A DNA stretch of 47,951 nt. Origin: DAINBT01 sp036732785. Its GTDB lineage: Bacteria; Planctomycetota; Phycisphaerae; Sedimentisphaerales; SM23-30. The stretch spans positions 1 to 47,951 of the forward strand of contig CAZICK010000020.1 in assembly GCA_964537505.1 (NCBI GenBank), given 5' to 3'. Below are positions 9,201-15,954 of this stretch, in pieces (position 1 is the first letter of the stretch; each line of letters opens with the position of its first letter). Made by a program: the position numbers and the translations under genes. The notes below the pieces were generated by a model. It was not told where the DNA came from and searched no databases. It worked only from the letters and a program-made list of their open reading frames with translations.

Positions 9201-9953
9201 ATGGCCGGTCGGCATGGGAACAAAGGAGTTATCGCGAGGATTCTTCCGGAGGAAGATATGCCGTTTCTGGAAGATGGTACACCGCTTGATATTCTGCTCA
9301 ATCCGTTAGGGGTGCCCGGCCGTATGAATGTAGGCCAGATTTTGGAGACGCACCTGGGATGGGCGGCCAAGATATTGGGTTTTCAGGCGCTTAATCCGGT
9401 TTTTGATGGAGCTGATGAAAAAGAGATTTATGAGGCGGTGGAGCAGGCGAACCAAAAAGTTCGGAAGTTGATGGCGGGTATCGAAGAGAATAAGTCGGTT
9501 CCGGATGCCGACCAGTTATATGTGGAGATGCCGCCGAGTGGTAAGATGGTTGTTTATGACGGTCGTACCGGTGAGAGGTTTGAGCAGCAGGTTATGGTGG
9601 GTTATATGTATCTGTTGAAGCTTCACCATTTGGTGGATGAGAAGATTCATGCTCGTGCGACCGGTCCTTATAGTCTGATTACACAGCAGCCGCTTGGCGG
9701 CAAGGCGCGTACCGGTGGTCAGCGGTTCGGTGAGATGGAGGTGTGGGGACTGGAGTCTTATGGGAGTGCGTTCATACTTCAGGAGCTTTTGACGGTAAAG
9801 AGTGACGATGTGGAAGGTCGTACCAAGATATATGAATCGATGGTTAAGGGTACGAATAGTCTGGAGGCTGGTACCCCGGTGTCGTTTGATGTTTTGTGTA
9901 ACGAGATTCGCGGCTTAGGTTTGAATATTCAACTGGAAAAGAAGCGGATATAA
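6216..9953 (+). CDS. rpoB: DNA-directed RNA polymerase subunit beta
   Basis: RpoB forms one pincer and half of the active site of RNA polymerase. The 1245-residue protein is complete from SVTEIRQFGKT to GLNIQLEKKRI. The rifampicin region (LSQVVDQTNPLSQLTHERR, then LSALGPGG) is at about residues 443-470. The active-site segment KMAGRHGNKGVI and the C-terminal GGKARTGGQRFGEMEVW, which contacts RpoC, are intact. GAGGAG precedes the ATG. Within the rifampicin region the two residues before DQ are Val-Val, where many bacteria have Phe-Met. rpoC follows after 39 nt. Confidence 0.98.
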   Translation: MSVTEIRQFGKTAPLVDIPSLSNIQRESYARFLQEYVPPDARKPIGIEGLLREIFPIVSYDGNTQLEYLDYDLGKARYSPDECRQLRLTYGVPFRIRCRLVRKDHEEIMEDNIYLGEIPIMMGGGEFIINGAERVIVSQLHRSPGVDFVVESQEGDRPLHACRIIPERGSWIEMNVTKKDVLVVRIDQSSKLSVTTFLRAMDERFSSTESIIREFYPTRKISVGDLDAEMWVVGSVVDTETGEELVKAGCQIGENLQQIQQSSLKEIEVCDKIKDMIIMNSLAEDPCDDHEQAVMRIYSRLRPGNPVKLDKAQTFFKEKFYDSNRYRLGRVGRFRVNRKFKQDISEEEMILRPEDFLNSLKYMMSLRSGEGEVDDIDHLGNRRLRTIDELAVDEFRKGFLKLRRSVQERMSIKDIDQLGRVAELINSKSITSSIEFFFGRGELSQVVDQTNPLSQLTHERRLSALGPGGLNRKRAGFEVRDVHISHYGRICPIETPEGTNIGLISSLSIYAGVDEYGFLVTPYAKIQNRSIEGIVMLRADEEIEAILAPSDVIVKETGKVKKGTLLVRIGGDLAQVDSSEVEYMDISSSQTVGVSAALIPFLEHDDANRALMGSNMQRQAVPLLCTEVPIVGTGMEKEVAANSSMVVKARKDGKVTYVDASCIVIDEADEYILHKFVGLNERTCLNQKPIVQLGQQVKKDQIIADGAATNQGELALGRNVLVGFIMFDGYNFEDAILISEKLLREDTFTSIHIEEYDIECRETKLGREEFTRDIPNVSEKALANLDDGGVILVGTPVRAGDILVGKVSPKSKSELSPEEKLLYAIFGRVGEDVKNDSLEVPSGQEGIVIDTKRFSRRMYMNDQQRQAHAQAMKEYDDKMWKKVIGIFRQMSQLLSEKLGVVPVDPATRQKMGASSNDEILKEQVESFDISWIKPESNREKAQAFIDPYWKHIEELQEEKKRKLQQMKRGDELPSGVLEMVKVYIATKRRLSVGDKMAGRHGNKGVIARILPEEDMPFLEDGTPLDILLNPLGVPGRMNVGQILETHLGWAAKILGFQALNPVFDGADEKEIYEAVEQANQKVRKLMAGIEENKSVPDADQLYVEMPPSGKMVVYDGRTGERFEQQVMVGYMYLLKLHHLVDEKIHARATGPYSLITQQPLGGKARTGGQRFGEMEVWGLESYGSAFILQELLTVKSDDVEGRTKIYESMVKGTNSLEAGTPVSFDVLCNEIRGLGLNIQLEKKRI

Positions 9954-9992
9954 AGATTTTGTCCGTATGTTCTATATAGGAGAGAACCAGAG

Positions 9993-12900
9993 ATGGTAGA
10001 GTCGATTTACGACCGTATCAATGATTATGGTTCTGTTAAAATTGGTTTGGCCAGTCCCAACGATATACGCAGTTGGTCTTTCGGCGAGGTGCGTAAGCCT
10101 GAGACGATCAACTATCGTACTTATCGTCCTGAGAAGGACGGTCTGTTCTGTGAGCGGATATTCGGTCCGGAACGTGACTGGGAGTGTGCCTGCGGCAAAT
10201 ATAAGGGCACCAAGTTTAAGGGGATTATTTGTGATCGTTGCGGCGTCAAGGTGACGCATAGTCGAGTTCGTCGCAAACGGATGGGCCATATCAATTTGGC
10301 TGCGCCTATAGTTCATATTTGGTTTTTCAAGGCTATGCCTTCGCGTTTGGCCAATATTTTAGACATGAAGACAACGGCGATGGAGAAGATAGTCTATTTT
10401 CAAGACTATGTGGTCACCGATCCGGGTCCGACGCCGCTGAAGGCTCGCCAGTCGCTCTCTGAAGAGGACTACCGACGCGCCGTGGAGACGTACGGCGATA
10501 CGTTCACCGCGGAGATGGGAGCGGAAGCGGTACGTTCGCTGTTAGGGGCAATTGATCTGGATAGTGAAGTGGTCAAGTTGCGTCAGGATCTGGATAAGAC
10601 CAACAGTCAGCAGAAGATCAAAGAGATCAGTAAACGACTGAGGATCATAGAATCATTGCGTAAAAGCGATAATGATCCTAAATGGATGGTTATGGATGTG
10701 ATACCGGTTATTCCGCCTGATTTGCGTCCGTTGGTTCTTTTGGAAAGCGGCAACTTTGCTACGAGTGATCTTAACGATTTGTACCGACGTATTATCAATC
10801 GCAATAATCGTCTTAAGAAGCTGGTTGATCTGAACGCCCCGGAAGTGATTATCCGCAATGAGAAGCGTATGCTTCAGCAGGCGGCGGACGCTTTGTTTGA
10901 TAACGGTCGGTGTCGTCGTCCGGTATTAGGTTCGAGTAATCGTCCGCTCAAGAGTTTGACGGACATGATCAAGGGTAAACAGGGCCGATTCCGTGAGAAC
11001 CTGCTTGGTAAGCGTGTGGACTATTCGGCCCGTTCGGTGATTGTGGTTGGTCCGGAGCTCAAGTTATATCAGTGCGGTTTGCCCAAGAAGATAGCGTTGG
11101 AGCTTTATCAGCCGTTCATAATCCGGCAGTTGAAAGATCGTGGTCTGGCCGACACGATCAAGAGCGCCAAAAAGATGCTGGAGCGTAAAGAGGATTGTGT
11201 GTGGGACGTTTTGGAAGAGGTGATTCGTGAACATCCGGTGTTATTGAACCGTGCTCCGACGCTTCACCGTATGGGTATTCAGGCGTTTGAGCCGGTACTG
11301 ATCGAAGGTAACGCTATACATCTTCATCCTTTGGTGTGTCGCGGTTTTAATGCTGACTTTGACGGCGATCAGATGGCGGTGCATTTGCCATTGAGCGTAG
11401 AAGCTCAAATAGAGGCGCATGTATTGATGATGTCGAATTGTAATATTTTCTCTCCGGCGAACAGTTCACCGATCATGTCGCCGTCGCAGGACATTGTGCT
11501 GGGCAACTATTATATCACGATAGAGCGGCCCTGTGAAAAGGGTGAGGGAATGATTTTTTCGAGTCCGTTCGAGGCTATGCTGGCTTATGATCAGGGTAAA
11601 GTCAGTCTGCAAGCCGGGGTAAAGGTGCGTCTGAACCCCGGTGTTCGGGCGGTGGATGGTGATGGTAATTACAGTGAGCCTGGGGTCATTTTGAAAACGA
11701 CGGTAGGCCGCTGTATTTTTAACGATGCTATGGCGGAAGAGATGCCTTTTTACAATTTTGCTCTGGGTTCCAAGGGTTTGAGCGGGGTGATCAGCGATTG
11801 TTTCAGGCTTGCCGGTCGGAGCAAGACCATAGATTTGCTGGATACTATCAAGGAATTGGGGTTCAAATATGCGACTCTGGCGGGCATTTCGATATCGGTT
11901 ACCGATCTGAGGATACCGAGCAAGAAGCAGGAAATCATCGATGCTACGCAGAAGAAGGTTAATCGCATCGAGAAAAACTTTAAGGCAGGCGCCTTGACCG
12001 AAGGTGAGCGCAAGAATCAGGTCATCGATGCATGGACTCATGCTCGTGTTGAGGTGACCAACGAGATGATGAGGGAGTTGGAAAGTGACGAACGTGACGG
12101 CAAGCCTTATTTGAATCCGGTGTTTTTAATGACCGAATCGGGCGCTCGTGGTCGGGTCGATCAGATTCAGCAGTTGGCTGGTATGCGTGCTTTGATGGCT
12201 AAGCCTTCCGGTGAGATTATCGAGACACCGATCAGGTCTAATTTTCGCGAAGGTTTGAACGTGTTGGAATATTTCAGTTCAACGCATGGTGCACGTAAGG
12301 GGCTGGCCGATACAGCCCTGAAGACGGCCGACAGCGGTTATCTGACGCGTAAGCTGGCGGATGTTTGCCAAAACGTAATTGTCAATGAACGTAATTGCGG
12401 TACTCTGCAGGGCATCAACAAGAGTGCTGTTTATCAGGGAGAGGAGGTTTCGATACCGTTGCATAATGTGATTGTTGGTCGGATCGCCCGGGATTCGATT
12501 CGCAATCCGATTACTGACGAGATTATCGTTTCTGAGAATGAGGTGATTACGGCGGAGATAGCCCGCAAGATAGAAGATTTGGGTCTGGATACGATTCGGG
12601 TTCGCAGTCCCATGACGTGTGAAAGTCCGTTGGGCGTTTGTGCGACCTGTTATGGTGTCGATTTGAGTACCGGTTGGCTGGTGGAAGAGGGGATGGCTGT
12701 CGGCATTCTGGCGGCTCAGTCGATCGGCGAACCGGGTACGCAGTTGACGATGCGTACCTTTCATACGGGTGGGATCGCCGAGCGAGCCGTGATGGAGCAT
12801 CAGACCCGTGCCACGGTTGAGGGTACCGTCAAGTATTTCGAATTGAACGCTGTTGATGTAATAACGGAAGATGTGGTAGCTGATGAAAAAGACATCTCCC

Positions 12901-14876
12901 AGGAAAGTACTAAGGAACAGTCATCCACGGAACGCACCAAATCAGATGTTGCGAAGGACAAAAGCGAAGAAGATACTATTACTAAATGGATGGAAGAAAA
13001 TCTTGAATGTCTTGCTATTCCATTTGAAGAATCCGAAGATAAAATTCAAGAGTATGAAGAGATATTTCGTTCTCACCTGAAACCAAAAAGGGAAAAAGAA
13101 ACTCCACTCAAAACTGTATTAGGTTTCATTGCAGATCGGTTAATGCATGAATACAAGGATGATACGAATCCCAAAAAAGGCCCGGCACCATTTTACAATC
13201 GTGATTTTCCTAAAGATGATGAAAAAACAATAAAAGACATATGGCAGAGCAAAGTTCCAAAGAGCCTAGTTGATTTTTATAATAATACTTTACAATCATT
13301 GAAGGATAAGGAATGGTCTGTAGGTTGTGAGAATGCCCCGCCGTCGAGTGGAATTTGCTTTTTCCGAGAGAAGGGCAAGATTGTTTATGTGGGTATTGCA
13401 GGTGAAGGTCGCCTTAAGAAAAGGATTCGCGAACACTTGTATGGGAATGTTATGGCAAGCAGTTTCCGCCTGCATATAAAGAAGCATGTGGCTCTTAAGC
13501 GTAATGGTGAGATCATTATTTTAGATGCCAAGGATCGTGAGTTGGAACGATACCGAGTTCCTTACGGTGCTTCGATTATGGTAGGTGAAGGTGAGCTGGT
13601 TAAGGTTGGGAAGGTGCTGTTCGAGTGGGATCCGCACAGTATGCCGATTCTTTCGGAGGCGTCCGGTATCATTCGCTTCCAGGATATTGAGGAAGGCGAG
13701 ACTATTCGCACTGAGACCGAGACGGGTAAGATTCAGCGATCTGTGGTGATAGAGCACAAGGGTGAAAAACACCCACGAATTGTAATTGAAGATGAGGAAG
13801 GTAGAATTCTCGATTTTCATTATCTTCCGGCTAAGGCCCGTATCCAGGTGGATGAGGGTGACAGGATTTCGGCCGGGGCGTTGCTTGCTCTGCAGCCGCG
13901 AGCGATTGCAGGCACACAGGATATTACCGGTGGTCTGCCTCGTGTTACGGAGGTGTTTGAAGCGCGTAAGCCACGTGATCCGGCGACTATGGCTGAGATT
14001 TCCGGTCAAGTTGAGTTGCGCAGTGACAAGCGTCGCGGCAAGATGACCATTACGGTCAGGTCGGAGTCTGGTCTGGAAATCGATCACCATGTGCTTCACG
14101 ATAAGCATTTGCTTGTTCACTCTGGAGACTACGTGGATGCCGGCGATCCATTGGTCGATGGTCCTCTAATTCCGCACGACATTCTTCGAATTCGTGGTGA
14201 AGAAGCGCTTCAGCAGTACTTATTGGTAGAGATCCAGCATGTGTACCAGGCCCAGAAACAGAATATTAACGACAAGCATATTGAGATTGTGGTTTCTCAG
14301 ATGCTGCGCAAGGTTAAGGTCGAGAACGTCGGTGACACGAACTTACTGCCTGGCGATATTGTCGATAAGTTTACGTTCCGGCGGGAAAATGAAAGACTTG
14401 CCGGTAGCGTGCGGATAGCCGACAAGGGTGATTCGGAATTGAAAGAAGGTCAGGTTATAAGCAAAGAGGAACTGGCCCGTATCAATGAGCCTATTGTCGC
14501 CATTGGCGGAGACCCGGCGGAAGGTAAGAAGTGCCGACCAGCGTCGGCTACGACGATGTTGCTGGGTATAACCAAGGCGTCACTGTCGTCGGAAAGTTTC
14601 GTTTCGGCGGCCAGTTTCCAGGAAACCACTCGGGTGTTGACAGAAGCGAGTATTTCCGGTAAAGTTGACCAGTTGCTTGGTTTGAAAGAAAATGTTATAC
14701 TAGGGCACTTGATACCTGCCGGGACGGCTTTTAAGCCGTATCTGACTCTCAAGATTAAGCATACGGCCAAGCCGCCGACACCGATTGAACTTGAGTCGGA
14801 TGAATTTACCGAGCGGCAAGCTGAAGATGCCCGAGCGGAACAGGCGGTCAAGGAAGCCTTGGGGCTGACAGATTAA
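9993..14876 (+). CDS. rpoC: RNA polymerase beta' with embedded GIY-YIG-like insertion
   Basis: RpoC carries the catalytic Mg-binding motif NADFDGDQ (453-460), the N-terminal zinc site (CxC...CxxC at about 68-90), the C-terminal zinc site (CESPLGVCATC, about 876-886), the first half of the trigger loop near MRTFHTGG (920-927) and the second half near ITGGLPRV (1311-1318). Between the halves lies an SI3-like region of sandwich-barrel type as in E. coli. At 1627 aa it is about 200 longer than expected: residues ~961-1165 do not belong to RpoC (separate entry). Flanking RpoC sequence joins as ITED | HVALKRNGE, exactly what relatives have in that beta hairpin, so the frame and function appear preserved. 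Confidence 0.97.
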   Translation: MVESIYDRINDYGSVKIGLASPNDIRSWSFGEVRKPETINYRTYRPEKDGLFCERIFGPERDWECACGKYKGTKFKGIICDRCGVKVTHSRVRRKRMGHINLAAPIVHIWFFKAMPSRLANILDMKTTAMEKIVYFQDYVVTDPGPTPLKARQSLSEEDYRRAVETYGDTFTAEMGAEAVRSLLGAIDLDSEVVKLRQDLDKTNSQQKIKEISKRLRIIESLRKSDNDPKWMVMDVIPVIPPDLRPLVLLESGNFATSDLNDLYRRIINRNNRLKKLVDLNAPEVIIRNEKRMLQQAADALFDNGRCRRPVLGSSNRPLKSLTDMIKGKQGRFRENLLGKRVDYSARSVIVVGPELKLYQCGLPKKIALELYQPFIIRQLKDRGLADTIKSAKKMLERKEDCVWDVLEEVIREHPVLLNRAPTLHRMGIQAFEPVLIEGNAIHLHPLVCRGFNADFDGDQMAVHLPLSVEAQIEAHVLMMSNCNIFSPANSSPIMSPSQDIVLGNYYITIERPCEKGEGMIFSSPFEAMLAYDQGKVSLQAGVKVRLNPGVRAVDGDGNYSEPGVILKTTVGRCIFNDAMAEEMPFYNFALGSKGLSGVISDCFRLAGRSKTIDLLDTIKELGFKYATLAGISISVTDLRIPSKKQEIIDATQKKVNRIEKNFKAGALTEGERKNQVIDAWTHARVEVTNEMMRELESDERDGKPYLNPVFLMTESGARGRVDQIQQLAGMRALMAKPSGEIIETPIRSNFREGLNVLEYFSSTHGARKGLADTALKTADSGYLTRKLADVCQNVIVNERNCGTLQGINKSAVYQGEEVSIPLHNVIVGRIARDSIRNPITDEIIVSENEVITAEIARKIEDLGLDTIRVRSPMTCESPLGVCATCYGVDLSTGWLVEEGMAVGILAAQSIGEPGTQLTMRTFHTGGIAERAVMEHQTRATVEGTVKYFELNAVDVITEDVVADEKDISQESTKEQSSTERTKSDVAKDKSEEDTITKWMEENLECLAIPFEESEDKIQEYEEIFRSHLKPKREKETPLKTVLGFIADRLMHEYKDDTNPKKGPAPFYNRDFPKDDEKTIKDIWQSKVPKSLVDFYNNTLQSLKDKEWSVGCENAPPSSGICFFREKGKIVYVGIAGEGRLKKRIREHLYGNVMASSFRLHIKKHVALKRNGEIIILDAKDRELERYRVPYGASIMVGEGELVKVGKVLFEWDPHSMPILSEASGIIRFQDIEEGETIRTETETGKIQRSVVIEHKGEKHPRIVIEDEEGRILDFHYLPAKARIQVDEGDRISAGALLALQPRAIAGTQDITGGLPRVTEVFEARKPRDPATMAEISGQVELRSDKRRGKMTITVRSESGLEIDHHVLHDKHLLVHSGDYVDAGDPLVDGPLIPHDILRIRGEEALQQYLLVEIQHVYQAQKQNINDKHIEIVVSQMLRKVKVENVGDTNLLPGDIVDKFTFRRENERLAGSVRIADKGDSELKEGQVISKEELARINEPIVAIGGDPAEGKKCRPASATTMLLGITKASLSSESFVSAASFQETTRVLTEASISGKVDQLLGLKENVILGHLIPAGTAFKPYLTLKIKHTAKPPTPIELESDEFTERQAEDARAEQAVKEALGLTD
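12873..13487 (+). other. In-frame insert in rpoC: GIY-YIG-type domain with swapped halves
   Basis: About 205 codons interrupt a beta-hairpin loop of the SI3-like region. The order is a charged linker (~964-993), a segment with W999-M-E-E-N, E1022 and L1029-K-P1031 that resembles the C-terminal half of GIY-YIG domains (catalytic Glu then L-x-P-x2-N), a helical stretch (~1035-1110), then GIC (1120-1122), YVG (1132-1134), LKKRIREH (R1144, H1148) and SSFRLHIKK (1157-1164), which is the N-terminal half. Hand counts give 36% GC for 12901-13320 against 58% (12601-12780) and 56% (13921-14040). GAAGATGTGG (12867-12876) and GAAGCATGTGG (13481-13491) flank the insert. The Tyr of GIY is Cys and the usual Asn is Glu1034, so nuclease activity is doubtful. 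Confidence 0.8.
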
Positions 14877-14908
14877 CAAAAGTTGCAATTTTTATTTTGG
14901 AGTGGCAA

Positions 14909-15280
14909 ATGCCGACAATTAATCAATTAGTAAGAAAAGGACGTAGAAAACCGCATAAGAAGTCGAAATCCGGCGATTTGGACAGATGTCCTCAAAAAAG
15001 AGGCGTGTGTCTGCAGGTGAAGACTCAGACACCAAAGAAGCCGAACTCGGCTTTGCGTAAGGTTGCTCGTGTGCGTTTGAGTAACGGCAAGGAGATTACA
15101 GCTTATATTCCCGGTATTGATCACAATCTTCAGGAGCATAGTATCGTGCTGGTGCGTGGCGGCAGAGTTCGAGATCTTCCTGGTGTGCGCTACCATATTA
15201 TCCGTGGCGTGTTGGATGCCATGGGTGTGGCCGACCGTAAACAGGGACGTAGCCGGTACGGTGCTAAACGTGGAAAATAG
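14909..15280 (+). CDS. rpsL: Ribosomal protein S12
   Basis: S12 sits at the decoding centre of the 30S subunit and influences fidelity. From ATG 14909 (MPTINQLVRKGR) it is 123 residues, the family length. The upstream in-frame TTG would add four residues, but its codons contain the Shine-Dalgarno sequence GGAG at 14899-14902, so ATG is preferred. The streptomycin-related loop TPKKPNSALRK and the methylthiolation-site loop VRDLPGVRYH are present. It begins the str genes 32 nt after rpoC. Confidence 0.97.
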   Translation: MPTINQLVRKGRRKPHKKSKSGDLDRCPQKRGVCLQVKTQTPKKPNSALRKVARVRLSNGKEITAYIPGIDHNLQEHSIVLVRGGRVRDLPGVRYHIIRGVLDAMGVADRKQGRSRYGAKRGK

Positions 15281-15326
15281 TTTTGGAAGTTTTTAATTAG
15301 TAATTCAGATCGGAGGTTATTGGACT

Positions 15327-15800
15327 ATGTCCAAACGTTTTACGGCGTCAGCCAAACAATTGACACCTGACCCCAAGTATGGCAGTAAGCTTGTTGCCAA
15401 GTTTGTGAACTGCCTGATGTGGGAAGGTAAGAAAAGCGTTGCTCAGCATGTAATGTATAATGCTATGGACCGGATCGGCAGTCGCATCAGCGATGTTCCG
15501 GTCCTGGAGGTATTCGAGGCCGCGGTTAATAATGTTAAACCTTTAATCGAGGTGCGCAGCAAGCGTGTGGGCGGTTCCACCTATCAGGTGCCTATGCAGG
15601 TTTCGAACAGACGTCAGCAGACTCTGGCGATACGTTGGATTCTCGCGGCGGCCCGGGGCAAGAAAGGCAGGCCCATGGCCATTCGATTGGCCGATGAGTT
15701 GATGGCGGCCTATAAGAGAGAAGGCGCGGCAATGACCACCCGTGAAAATGTGCATCGCATGGCTGATGCCAATAAGGCATTCGCACACTTTGCATGGTAA
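15327..15800 (+). CDS. rpsG: Ribosomal protein S7
   Basis: S7 nucleates assembly of the 30S head and contacts E-site tRNA. The 157-residue length fits. Core segments are LVAKFVNCLMWEGKK, the beta-hairpin region VGGSTYQVPMQV and the helical end HRMADANKAFAHFAW. GGAGG lies 10 nt before the ATG. A strong hairpin with a T-run follows within 16 nt of the stop. Confidence 0.97.
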   Translation: MSKRFTASAKQLTPDPKYGSKLVAKFVNCLMWEGKKSVAQHVMYNAMDRIGSRISDVPVLEVFEAAVNNVKPLIEVRSKRVGGSTYQVPMQVSNRRQQTLAIRWILAAARGKKGRPMAIRLADELMAAYKREGAAMTTRENVHRMADANKAFAHFAW

Positions 15801-15815
15801 TTGACGATAAACAAT

Positions 15816-15865
15816 AACTGCCACGATCGGGATGAGAAGATAATTCCTGGTTGTGGCAGTTTTTT
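15816..15865 (+). terminator. Intrinsic terminator after rpsG
   Basis: AACTGCCAC (15816-15824) pairs with GTGGCAGTT (15853-15861), 9 bp with a 28-nt loop, and a T6 run follows (15860-15865). It separates rpsLG from fusA, genes that are often cotranscribed. A terminator or attenuator here would let fusA be expressed separately; no clear promoter is visible in the remaining 60-90 nt. Confidence 0.7.
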
Positions 15866-15954
15866 AGTGCTATTTTTGACGGGAAAGGATTGAAGTTTAT
15901 TGGGGCGGACCATGTCAGCTTACCTTGGGCGGCATGCCCATGTGTAGCGTGAAC

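Noticed and set aside
12873..13487. Intein in rpoC
   Set aside because: No Cys/Ser at a plausible N-terminal splice point and no His-Asn-Cys/Ser/Thr at the C-terminal end; the right border reads IKK-HVALKRN. The GIY-YIG halves are also not placed as in an intein endonuclease.
12873..13487. Group I intron with GIY-YIG homing endonuclease
   Set aside because: The rpoC frame is open through the whole segment and no intron core or stop codons are seen; an intron would normally interrupt the frame.
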